Position numbers and translations under genes: made by a program | Assembly (NCBI RefSeq): GCF_000272475.1 | Contig: NZ_AKFJ01000086.1 | Location: 1 to 64,000 of the forward strand | Origin: Novosphingobium sp. Rr 2-17 | Lineage (GTDB): Bacteria > Pseudomonadota > Alphaproteobacteria > Sphingomonadales > Sphingomonadaceae | Direction: 5' to 3' | DNA length: 64,000 nt | The notes under the pieces: model-generated | Told to the model about the DNA's origin: nothing | The model's database searches: none | What the model saw: the letters and a program-made list of their open reading frames with translations, nothing else | Part shown: piece after piece, positions 34,523 through 41,889 of the stretch | How positions within the stretch are numbered: position 1 is the first letter of the stretch | Layout of the letters: each line of letters opens with the position of its first letter

Positions 34523-35578
34523 TCAGGGAACCTCGTAGGCAATCCGCGGCGGTTCCATGGCGCGTGCCTTGGGCATCGCGATGATCCAGCGGTTGTCCGG
34601 AAGCCCGAGATTTTCGTCTACGGAAGCTACTGCAGCGCCTTTGATTGGTAACGCGCCGCCTTTGTCACCGCCCGAAAGCGATTGGCCGTGCGATCCGAGC
34701 ACCGGACGGGCCGCATCCGCTGCGACGTCTTTCGCGTCCATTACGGCGAGGGCGGGTATGTCCTGCGTTGCGTCACCGACATAGGCGGCGTTGAAGGAGG
34801 GAGGGCGACCGAAGCTGCCGGGAAGCCTGTAGAAGATGTGCCGACCGATCGTCACGGTCTTAACCAAGCCACCGGCCCAATAGGGCACGACATAGTCGGC
34901 GTGATAATGCGTGGCGAGGCCGACGGGAGCATAGACCGCACCTGCCACCGCTTGCTCGGCGATCCGCTGCACGCTGGCCCATACCGTCGGCGAAGGTTTG
35001 CGCTGCATCGAGCCATCGCACGTGAACGTGAACTGGCAGCCGGTCGATCGCTCAGCGCCTTGATAGACCACGCCGCATACGCTGTGCGGGTAAAGTGGGT
35101 GGCGCATCCGGTTGAGCACGACTTGGGCCACTGCGCGCTGGCCCTCCGCCGGTTCGAATGCTGCTTCGTAATAGATCACGGTGCTTAGGCATTCGACTGC
35201 GCGATCACGATCCTGCGCGGCCGTGGGCGGGATCGTGAAACTCCCCGCAGGCGGATTGGGCTGGGTGGAAGCCGGGCGCGCGGCATTGGCCGCCATGGCT
35301 TGTTCGCTGGTGATGGCCTGGAGCAGGGAAGGATCGCCCAGCGTCAGCTTATCCGGATCGATAACGGGATCGTTTCGGGCCAAAGATGTGTTCGCGGGCC
35401 TGAGCGTGCCGGCAGGCTGCGTAGGCTTTGCGCCAGGCAAGCCCTGACTGAACACGGGGAATACGAATACAAATACGATGGCCGCCAACAAACCCGCGAT
35501 GCACAAGACAACCAACGGTCCTTTGCGCTGGGTTAGACCATCGGCAGGCAGCGCATTCAGGGACGTTTGCACGGCCAT
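34523..35578 (-). CDS. Cell-wall hydrolase, SleB type
   Basis: This roughly 351-residue protein has one N-terminal membrane anchor (GPLVVLCIAGLLAAIVFVFVFPVF) and a periplasmic SleB/hydrolase_2 domain: AVECLSTVIYYEAAFEPAEGQRAVAQVVLNRMRHP, with the catalytic Glu in YYEA, then FTFTCDGS and GLATHYHADYVVPYW. This family cuts peptidoglycan. ATG 35578 has AGAGG only one base away, so GTG 35572 (AGAGG spacing 7) may be the true start. It overlaps the end of the Rap1a-like gene by about 20 bases, showing coupling, and lies upstream of the TolC-family gene. Confidence 0.9.
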   Translation of the reverse strand: MAVQTSLNALPADGLTQRKGPLVVLCIAGLLAAIVFVFVFPVFSQGLPGAKPTQPAGTLRPANTSLARNDPVIDPDKLTLGDPSLLQAITSEQAMAANAARPASTQPNPPAGSFTIPPTAAQDRDRAVECLSTVIYYEAAFEPAEGQRAVAQVVLNRMRHPLYPHSVCGVVYQGAERSTGCQFTFTCDGSMQRKPSPTVWASVQRIAEQAVAGAVYAPVGLATHYHADYVVPYWAGGLVKTVTIGRHIFYRLPGSFGRPPSFNAAYVGDATQDIPALAVMDAKDVAADAARPVLGSHGQSLSGGDKGGALPIKGAAVASVDENLGLPDNRWIIAMPKARAMEPPRIAYEVP

Positions 35579-36021
35579 GCCTCTTTCAGCGCGACGAGAG
35601 CGACCGAGGACGCTTGGCCTTCCGCGAACTCGGGATGGGCCGCCACGTAGCTGGCGAAAACATCGCTCAAATCCTGCTGTTTGATAGTAGCCGGCGCGCA
35701 GAACTCCTTGTGTTTGAGCCACTGTTCGTAGGCGCGGATCGTATCATGCACGCCGGCCAGGTAGGCAAAGCAATATGTTACCGCGAAGGCCGAAGATTGC
35801 CGGCATTGGCCGGATAATTGCGAGGCGGTGAGAAACCCGATCGAGCCGTCAGGTGCTGCGGAGGTGGCGGGCGCGGGGGCCTTTTGCTCGTTCGGTCCGC
35901 GCTCGTTCGATTCAGGCGCCGCCATGGCTCCGTGAGGCGCGAGGGCAAGCACCATGGCAGCAGCGCCTGCCACGCCCCAAGCCCGAGACGGCCATCTTCG
36001 TCCGTCCGCCACGCGAAACAT
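35557..36021 (-). CDS. Rap1a/Tai-family secreted protein
   Basis: This 154-residue protein has a signal peptide (AWGVAGAAAMVLALAPHGAMA) and a C-terminal Rap1a/Tai domain: GFLTASQLSGQC, YCFAYLAGVHDTIRAYEQW, then FCAPATIKQQDLSDVFASYVAAHPEFAEGQASSVALVALKEAWPC. The four cysteines are placed as in this family. Members such as Rap1a and Tai4 are immunity proteins against type VI amidase effectors, though many occur as lone housekeeping proteins in sphingomonads. Here it directly precedes a peptidoglycan hydrolase gene, which hints at regulation or protection. The start at ATG 36021 or GTG 36012 is uncertain. Confidence 0.85.
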   Translation of the reverse strand: MFRVADGRRWPSRAWGVAGAAAMVLALAPHGAMAAPESNERGPNEQKAPAPATSAAPDGSIGFLTASQLSGQCRQSSAFAVTYCFAYLAGVHDTIRAYEQWLKHKEFCAPATIKQQDLSDVFASYVAAHPEFAEGQASSVALVALKEAWPCKRP

Positions 36022-36345
36022 CCTTTCATTCCACCGAAACCGCCAGATCATAAGGCGATAGAGGCACACACTCGCTCTCTTCTCGCGTCAGTATCGGCCG
36101 CTTGGGCCTGCTCGCAATGGCAGGTTGGATCGGGATCGGAGTAGATATGGTCCGGTCGTAGAGCGTAAAAAGCACATCAACGGCCTGCAGCACCCGCGAG
36201 CGGGGACTTGTTTGGATGATATGGCCTTGATCGGCCCCTGCGGCACATGCGCGATTAGGTGCGTTTCCGATGCTTCCATGGTCCCGGTCGGGCGGCTTCA
36301 CCGATACAGTTCGCCAGGAACGAACGCAGGGGAGCAGTCACACAC

Positions 36346-37638
36346 GTGAACGGGGAGCACTATGGCGCGTCTTGGTATGCAGCCGCGGGCAGTTGGATGG
36401 GCCTGGTCGTGCTGGCCTGTCTGGCGTCGCCGGCCTTTGGGCAGACGATGGCGGTTCCAGATGGAACCGGGGTGCTGGATCGGCCACGGCCGGAATTTGC
36501 GCCCATAGGCGGGCGGATTGGCTCGTTCTTCCTCTTTCCCCGCTTCGATTTGTCGGCTGAGGGCACGGACAATCTGCGCGCGACCAAGGACGATCGGATC
36601 GCGGATGTCGAACTGGGGGCTGCGGGCAAGATCGCGGTCCAATCCAATTTCAGCCGCCATGCGCTAGCGCTCTCGGCGGATTACGCCCGCACGGTGCATG
36701 TCGAGACGCCCAGCGAGAACACCTCTCGCTATGGCGCGCGCGCCGATGGCCGCTTCGATTTCGAACGGGGAACGTGGCTGGCGGCCTCTGGCAGCGCAGA
36801 GCACGGGTTCGAGCCGCGTTCCAGCTACAATAGTCTCAGCGCCGCCGCGCGACCGGGACGATACGATCAACTGGCCGGCACCGTCGCCGCCGAGCGGACC
36901 TCGGGCCGGGTGACATTGGGCGCCAGCGCTGCCGTCACCACGCTGCGGTATGACGACGTTGCGTTGACGAGCGGCAGTGTGCGGTCGCAACGGTATCGTA
37001 ACTTGAATCTGTACTTGGTGGACGCGATGGCGGGCTACGAATTTCGTCCCGGTATCAAGGCGATTGGCCGTGTCACAGTCAGCAAGACCAACTACACGCT
37101 CGCCGCCACTTCGCCGTTGCAGCCGTCGGGCCTCGATCGTGATTCCAAGGGCGTTCGGATCGAAGGTGGCTTGCGTTTCGAACTCACCAGCCTGCTCGTC
37201 GGTGAGGCAAGGGCAGGCTATCTTACCCGCGACTACGCTGACCCTCGTTTGAGGGACACATCCGGCTTTTCCTTCGGCGCAGACGTTTTGTGGAACGTGA
37301 CGCAGATGACATCTTTGCGCCTAAAGGCACAAAGGCGCATCGACGAAGCCGCATCGGTCAACATCGCCGGATATCGAGTGACCGAGTTCGCTTTGACCGC
37401 AGACCATGAATTGCGTCGAAATCTGATCGTTTCCGCAGGGGTTAGGCAAGCGACGTTGTCCCCGCTGGGTCCGCAGGACGACAGCCACGAATTCGCGGCG
37501 GATGTGGCCGCACGCCTGTTGATGAGCAGGCGCGTATCCATGCGCGTGAATTATCGGCACGCGCAGCGAACCTCACCCCAAGGCGGCAATTCTTACCGGG
37601 AGAACCGGTTGGGCGCGACATTGCGACTGACGTTTTAG
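36346..37638 (+). CDS. Outer-membrane beta-barrel protein
   Basis: This roughly 430-residue protein has a signal peptide (GSWMGLVVLACLASPAFGQ) and a chain of alternating amphipathic strands (FRPGIKAIGRVTVSKTNYTL, LLVGEARAGYLTRDYADPRL). It ends in LRLTF, the usual C-terminal outer-membrane insertion signal. It resembles the beta-barrel porin 2 / VpsM-like group found in exopolysaccharide loci. The frame opens at 36259, but GTG 36346 has GGGGAG 9 bases upstream and gives a sensible signal peptide. A GGGGAG-CACT-ATG at 36361 lies in another frame and yields no signal peptide. It is divergent from the Rap1a-SleB-TolC genes. Confidence 0.82.
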   Translation: MNGEHYGASWYAAAGSWMGLVVLACLASPAFGQTMAVPDGTGVLDRPRPEFAPIGGRIGSFFLFPRFDLSAEGTDNLRATKDDRIADVELGAAGKIAVQSNFSRHALALSADYARTVHVETPSENTSRYGARADGRFDFERGTWLAASGSAEHGFEPRSSYNSLSAAARPGRYDQLAGTVAAERTSGRVTLGASAAVTTLRYDDVALTSGSVRSQRYRNLNLYLVDAMAGYEFRPGIKAIGRVTVSKTNYTLAATSPLQPSGLDRDSKGVRIEGGLRFELTSLLVGEARAGYLTRDYADPRLRDTSGFSFGADVLWNVTQMTSLRLKAQRRIDEAASVNIAGYRVTEFALTADHELRRNLIVSAGVRQATLSPLGPQDDSHEFAADVAARLLMSRRVSMRVNYRHAQRTSPQGGNSYRENRLGATLRLTF

Positions 37639-37725
37639 TGGTCAAATCAGACGCTTGGTGCCCATGTATCGGGCGAAGCCCCGGGGAAATGGTCGAAAGC
37701 GGGGGGAGGGCCGGTTTAGGCCGCC
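37635..37725 (+). repeat. Dispersed repeat at the 3' end of the beta-barrel gene (copy 2)
   Basis: TAGTGGTCAAATCAG, ACGCTTGGTGCCC and then GGGGAAATGGTCGAAAGCGGG match the tail of the siderophore receptor gene at 4475-4560. In both places the repeat supplies the stop codon itself. Boundaries are approximate. Confidence 0.5.
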
Positions 37726-37792
37726 AGGCCCTCATAGCGGCCACTCGCTGCGGGGCGCGTTGTCTCCGAAAACGATCGGAAACAACGGCAGA

Positions 37793-38128
37793 TCAATCTG
37801 TTTGCATGATCGCCATTTCCAAACCGTTCGGGTCAACGAAATGGAAACGTCGCCCACCGGGGAAGCTGAAGATCGGCTTGCTCACGGTTCCGCCGGCTTC
37901 ACTTACGGCCGCCTGAGCAGTTTCAAGGTCTTCTACCAGCACAACCGGCAGCGGTGCGGTGGGTGCCTCGTCCATGTCGCCTTGGAGGCCCAAATCGACG
38001 GTGCCGTTCATGGTACAAGAATAGCTTGGGCCAAAGTCGGTCAATTCCCAGCCAAACACCCTTGAGTAGAAGGCCTTTGCCGCGCCGAAATCGGCTGCTG
38101 GAATCTCTACGAAGTTGATACGGGCCAT
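37793..38128 (-). CDS. VOC (glyoxalase/bleomycin resistance) family protein
   Basis: This 111-residue protein of the vicinal-oxygen-chelate fold has NFVEIPAADFGAAKAFYSRVFGWELTDFG at the start of the first repeat and GGRRFHFVDPNGLEMAIMQ at the end of the second, where the metal-binding Glu usually sits. Members bind or convert small molecules, and the substrate is not predictable. ATG 38128 follows the stop of the TfoX-N gene by 5 bases, so both are on one transcript. This pairing is common in alphaproteobacteria. Confidence 0.9.
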   Translation of the reverse strand: MARINFVEIPAADFGAAKAFYSRVFGWELTDFGPSYSCTMNGTVDLGLQGDMDEAPTAPLPVVLVEDLETAQAAVSEAGGTVSKPIFSFPGGRRFHFVDPNGLEMAIMQTD

Positions 38129-38133
38129 GTCGA

Positions 38134-38478
38134 TTATTCCTTGCGCATGCGTTTGGACGGTAAACCTGAAATGCAACGGGCCACCCATGACCGGAGAGTG
38201 TCGGGCGTTGACTGCATCGCTTCGGGTACGAGTACATAGGACTTGCTTGGCGGTTGGTCAGGCGCATAGCGAAGAGGCTTGGCACCCGGCAGCGCCAGCA
38301 ACGCTTCGCGCCCTTCACCGGTCAGCTTGAGCGCTAATCCAACGTCCGACAAGGAGGCGAACGGCTTGCCCTCGGCATAAGCCATGATCCCGCCGAACAT
38401 GGATCGAAACGCGATGTCGAGGTCAACCGGAGCCGCCTCGGCAAGCGTAACCTGCAACAGCTGGGGATCATGCGTCAT
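38134..38478 (-). CDS. TfoX N-terminal domain protein
   Basis: This 114-residue protein carries the TfoX-N fold: FRSMFGGIMAYAEGKPFASLSDVGLALKL is the clear signature, followed by LRYAPDQPPSKSYVLVPEAM. In Haemophilus TfoX activates competence genes, but short N-domain-only proteins like this have unknown roles. ATG 38478 has AAGGA 6 bases upstream; the frame is open further up without a better start. It forms a two-gene unit with the VOC gene. Confidence 0.9.
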   Translation of the reverse strand: MTHDPQLLQVTLAEAAPVDLDIAFRSMFGGIMAYAEGKPFASLSDVGLALKLTGEGREALLALPGAKPLRYAPDQPPSKSYVLVPEAMQSTPDTLRSWVARCISGLPSKRMRKE

Positions 38479-39380
38479 GGCGTTCCTTACGTGTCCATAG
38501 CATGGAGGTTGCCGGCTTCGAATGCCGACATCGTGGCCATTAGCGTCGAGCTGGATTTGCCAGCGTTGCACCGACCCCGCCTGATGTTGATAAGATTCGC
38601 CCAACTCTGCAACGGCTTATAAAATCTGTCCGCCGACAATAGGCCCTTAACTTCCTCAGCCCCGTCAGTTCGAAAGAAGAGCAGTTGCTTCCCCACTTTT
38701 ACGGAGCAAGTCCAGCCTTTGCAACATGCGGCTCACGATCTCCCGCCTGATAAGACTGGCCGCAACACAGATAAACCGCTGTCCCGAAGCCATGCTAAGG
38801 CGCGATACTTCGGCACCCCAGCGGGAGGATAAACCTGGTTCGCCCACAGTCGCCTATCGCCGTCGAACAGCAGCCTTTGCATCTCCCACCCCCGGCCGAC
38901 ATAAGCGCGGAAGAGCGGACCGCAGTTCGTCGGCATCGACAAAGAGTTTACGGCGTTTTCGAAGCAGGTGGAATCACCTGCTGACTCGGAAAACGCGGCG
39001 AAACAAGATTCTAGAGCAATCGAGCCGATGCAATCGGATCAGAACTTGCTCTAGCGGATCGATGTCGTGATGGCTCATCATCTCTCAGGCGTCATAGCAG
39101 TCACCCAAATGGACGGCGCACAGCGATCTAGCAAAATTCCACCGTCAAAGCCGTGCCCCGACTGGACTCGCGCTGGCAGAACCTGCCGGTGGGCAGTCGC
39201 CCAGTTGCAGAAATGGACGGTCTGTCCTGATTGCAGACGCTTCGTAATTTTTGCGAACAGGCTCGATGCGTCCGCCGCTGGAGGATTGCTGAAGGCGATT
39301 GCGGCTTCTCCGTTTCACACTTATTCTCGCTCGGCGCTTATCGTAGGATAAGCAGCCGAAGCGAGACGGAGCGCGGCAAC
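38479..39380. other. 900-base stretch without a confident gene
   Basis: It contains a 105-bp dispersed repeat (38953-39057) and a short repeated module at 39192-39216 (GGCAGTCGCCCAGTTGCAG). Two overlapping minus-strand frames at 38665-38942 (VPKYRALA and then, in another frame, MASGQRFICVAASLIRREIV) might be a broken small gene, but the evidence is too thin to call it. Confidence 0.4.
38953..39057. repeat. 105-bp dispersed two-hairpin repeat, copy 1
   Basis: It is nearly identical to 56421-56525, with four differences seen by eye. Hairpin 1 has outer arms GCGTTTTC / GAAAACGC around inner arms AGCAGGTG-GAAT-CACCTGCT. Hairpin 2 has outer arms AGAGCAA / TTGCTCT around CCGAT-GCA-ATCGG. Both copies lie in gene-poor DNA and in the same orientation. 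Confidence 0.9.
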
Positions 39381-40076
39381 ATGAGAATTGATGATTGGGT
39401 GAATCCGGGCTTGGTGAAATCTATTTTGACTTTGGCGCTGCTGATATCCGCATCCGGAGCATCCTCTCAAATAGAAACTGAACTTGGAAGTAGAATACCG
39501 CACGCGTCCCCTGCAGAAATTCCTTCGTCTAATCTCTCAGCGCAAGATAGAGCGCGTGCAACCATAGCCGCTTTCTCTACGTGCTTAGTTTTGCGGTCTC
39601 GCGTTGCGGTCGAACGAGTTCTGTCCCTGCCAGCTACAGATATGGCTACAACCAAAGCGCTATCAAACCTCGCCACTTCAGACTGCTTGCGTGCCGGCAA
39701 GTTGGGGATGGCGCCGTCACTCTTGCGAGGTGGATTGTTCAACGCGCTTTATCGCAAAGACTTTTTGCGAACGCCGCCGCCCCTCTACAATAAGGCGCTC
39801 AATTACCATCTGGACGTCAGTGACCCAACTTCTCCGTCCGCTCAGTCCTACATTGCTCTTCACGAGTTCGCAGATTGCGTCGTGCGATCAAATCCAGTGG
39901 ATAGCCGCACAGTCGTGATCTCTAGCGTCGCTAGCGCGCAGGAAACCGCGGGTTACAGCCGATTGGGGCCAAGCCTGAGCGGATGCATCACGGTCGGGCA
40001 AAATTTGAGCTTCAGCAAAACAGTGCTATCGGGAATTATATCCGAAGCTTTGTACAGGCAGTCTGCAAGAAAATAG
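39381..40076 (+). CDS. Hypothetical secreted protein
   Basis: This 231-residue protein has a signal peptide (VKSILTLALLISASGASS) and a body with conserved-looking cysteines (FSTCLVLRS, SDCLRAGK, FADCVVRSN, LSGCITVG), probably two disulphides. The pattern LRGGLFNALYRKDF and repeated CLV/DCL segments suggest an envelope protein. I recognise no family. ATG 39381 is chosen because it opens directly before the hydrophobic segment. It is followed 220 bases later by the lipoprotein gene at 40296. Confidence 0.7.
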   Translation: MRIDDWVNPGLVKSILTLALLISASGASSQIETELGSRIPHASPAEIPSSNLSAQDRARATIAAFSTCLVLRSRVAVERVLSLPATDMATTKALSNLATSDCLRAGKLGMAPSLLRGGLFNALYRKDFLRTPPPLYNKALNYHLDVSDPTSPSAQSYIALHEFADCVVRSNPVDSRTVVISSVASAQETAGYSRLGPSLSGCITVGQNLSFSKTVLSGIISEALYRQSARK

Positions 40077-40295
40077 CATATCTTATAAGCGGGCTGCCTT
40101 TTGAGCAATTTGGCGGGCGCAGCCAATACTGCCATAATCGTATTCGCGTTGCCGTTCTGGCTCGCATTGCGCGCCGTTTTTTGGTGATTCAGAACGACCG
40201 CTCCCCACCAGGCCAAGCCATTCCTTCCCGCGACTAAGCGGCCTGTCGGCAGTCGCCCACTTGCAGACATGCCGGTTCACCTTGATGGTGGCAGA

Positions 40296-40733
40296 ATGAT
40301 CCGCAAGATACTCGCTATGGCGCTTCTCGCCGCTTCCTTGGGAGGATGCTCCTATAGCTATGATCTGATTGTGGCAGTCCAGAGCGGACATATTACAATC
40401 GGTGTTGACCCTGCGTCATCCCAACGCCCATCTTGCCTACGCAAAATCTATGTTTACGCAGAGGACGAGAGAGCCGTTACTTGGCGCGAAAGCGTCAGCT
40501 ATGACGATGACTGCGCAAATAAGTTCCCGCTGACATACGGCCAAGGCCTGGGTGGCAAGCATCAGGGGGATAGGGGCGAAGTCACTGCAAAGGCTTTGCG
40601 ACGAGAGACGATTTACGAGGTGAAGACGACAACCGGAGCCACCGGATACGGGTATGGGCGGTTCATTATCCACGAAGATGGAATGGTTCAAAACCTGCCA
40701 GCAAAGCTTTTCTCATCGGACGCAGGCAATTGA
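40296..40733 (+). CDS. Hypothetical lipoprotein (paralogue of 9096-9509)
   Basis: This 145-residue protein has a lipoprotein signal (MALLAASLGGC) and begins after the acylated Cys with SYSYDLIVAVQSGHITIGVD, which parallels TYSHEIHLSLESGKLVFVFD in the protein at 9096. Both then show a Trp-containing strand, a YG patch and a C-terminal strand ending in FxIxxDG-like residues. The function is unknown. The gene's stop lies 7 bases before a full copy of the palindromic repeat that also follows the paralogue. Upstream DNA at 40248-40270 shares a short module with the DNA upstream of the paralogue. Confidence 0.7.
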   Translation: MIRKILAMALLAASLGGCSYSYDLIVAVQSGHITIGVDPASSQRPSCLRKIYVYAEDERAVTWRESVSYDDDCANKFPLTYGQGLGGKHQGDRGEVTAKALRRETIYEVKTTTGATGYGYGRFIIHEDGMVQNLPAKLFSSDAGN

Positions 40734-40740
40734 TCAACGT

Positions 40741-40930
40741 CTGGTTTCCACCATCCTGCGTCATTGCGAGGGCCTTAGGTCCGCGGCAATCCAGGGCGTC
40801 GTGGCTCGATGCCCTGGATTGCTTCGCTGCGCTCGCAATGACGAAATTGGGATGGTGGCTTTCCACCAGACTCGGCCATTCCCAAAACTCGATCCTTCTG
40901 AAGAGTGTCGTTTCGGCAGATTCTGCCTAT
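40741..40930. repeat. Dispersed palindromic repeat, copy C (full, inverted relative to copy A)
   Basis: This is the reverse complement of 8907-9095 with high identity, including both palindrome levels (CGTCATTGCGAG / CTCGCAATGACG and GCAATCCAGGGC / GCCCTGGATTGC) and the non-palindromic tail (CATTCCCAAAACTCGATCC through TTTCGGCAGA). Relative to the lipoprotein genes, both copies have the same orientation and begin at the stop codon. Confidence 0.88.
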
Positions 40931-41250
40931 TTTTTACCGTTGCACGTTTCCAGGGTCGTACGCGATAGTGGCCGTTTAGGGCGGTAGTTATGCTAAGCGC
41001 GAACGGGTTATGGCCTAATAATAGGAAGACACGCCTCGTTTGCCGTGAACTCTCAAAAACCTTATGATCGAACTTGTGATTGTAGGCCGCCTTGCCCGTT
41101 CATTCGGTCTGATTTTCGGCTGCTCCGTGTCTGAGAGCCGTCGGTAGTCCTGCCCCATCGCCGCTGTCGGCCTAGGTGGGCGGTTGCGCCGGCTTCACCG
41201 AGCGGATAGGTCAATCAGTGGCCTGGTCCCGCTATCGCTCCTTCGGCCCG
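40931..41250. other. Non-coding stretch before the sortase gene end
   Basis: About 320 bases lie between the repeat and the stop codon of the convergent sortase gene. I see no gene and no clear terminator. Codon-like frames here are short and lack ribosome sites. Confidence 0.4.
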
Positions 41251-41889
41251 TCAAGCGCCATCCTGGTGGGCTGCCACCACTTCGGTGTGGACGACATAGC
41301 GCCATGGCCCGCGTTGGATGGCGTCGAAGGGAAAGCACGTTACCAAGTCCAGCCGCTCACCCATCATGGCGTCAGGCGCGGCGTAGCGATCCCAGCGCAC
41401 GACGCTGGTGCCGGTCACGCGATAGCGCCGGTTCAGACCCAGACGCGTCTGTAAGGTGACGATATCGCCGGTGTGTAGGTCGTGCAGGAAGCGGAAATGG
41501 GTGTCGCGATGGGCGGCGATGACGGCGGTTCCGCGCTCTCCGATCGCTGCCGCACTGGGCAGCAGTGTCGGGCCGAACGCCAAGGCCTGCCCGGAACCGC
41601 TGTCCAGTATGACCCGCGACACGCCCAGGCGCGGCACCGAGAGCCGGGCGAGCGGGGTCATGTCCGCCCACGGCCATGGCTTGAGCGGTTCGTGGGCGGT
41701 AAGGCTGCGCTCGAATGCCCGCTCCAGCAGCACTTGCGCGACGGCGGCCTTGGCCGGAACATACAGCCCCCGTCCGATCTCGGCCACGCCCGCGAGGCAC
41801 AACCCCAACAGCAGCAGCATCAGGAGGCCACGTCCCCGCGCGGCCTCCTTCATGCGAGCGGGCGAAAGCGACAGCGCCGCCCGGATCAT
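41251..41889 (-). CDS. Class GN sortase
   Basis: This 212-residue transpeptidase is of the type found in marine and other proteobacteria. It is anchored by one N-terminal helix (GLLMLLLLGLCLAGVAEIG). The sortase triad is visible: His127 in AAHRDTHF, Cys185 in LVTCFPFD, and Arg197 in GPWRYVV. It would cut the LPQTA signal of the protein encoded just upstream and join it to an unknown acceptor in the periplasm. Its ATG overlaps the stop of that target gene by 4 bases (ATGA), so the two are made together. Sortases are rare in Gram-negative bacteria, and this one-enzyme-one-substrate pair is the usual form. Confidence 0.94.
   Translation of the reverse strand: MIRAALSLSPARMKEAARGRGLLMLLLLGLCLAGVAEIGRGLYVPAKAAVAQVLLERAFERSLTAHEPLKPWPWADMTPLARLSVPRLGVSRVILDSGSGQALAFGPTLLPSAAAIGERGTAVIAAHRDTHFRFLHDLHTGDIVTLQTRLGLNRRYRVTGTSVVRWDRYAAPDAMMGERLDLVTCFPFDAIQRGPWRYVVHTEVVAAHQDGA

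Noticed and set aside
36361..36560. Alternative ATG with a good ribosome site in another frame at the beta-barrel gene start
   Set aside because: That frame gives no signal peptide and ends early, while the GTG 36346 frame leads into a clear signal peptide and the barrel.
38665..38942. Two overlapping minus-strand frames that might be one broken small gene
   Set aside because: The join (VPKYRALA then MASGQRFICVAAS) is suggestive, but I recognise no family and cannot show that they belong together.
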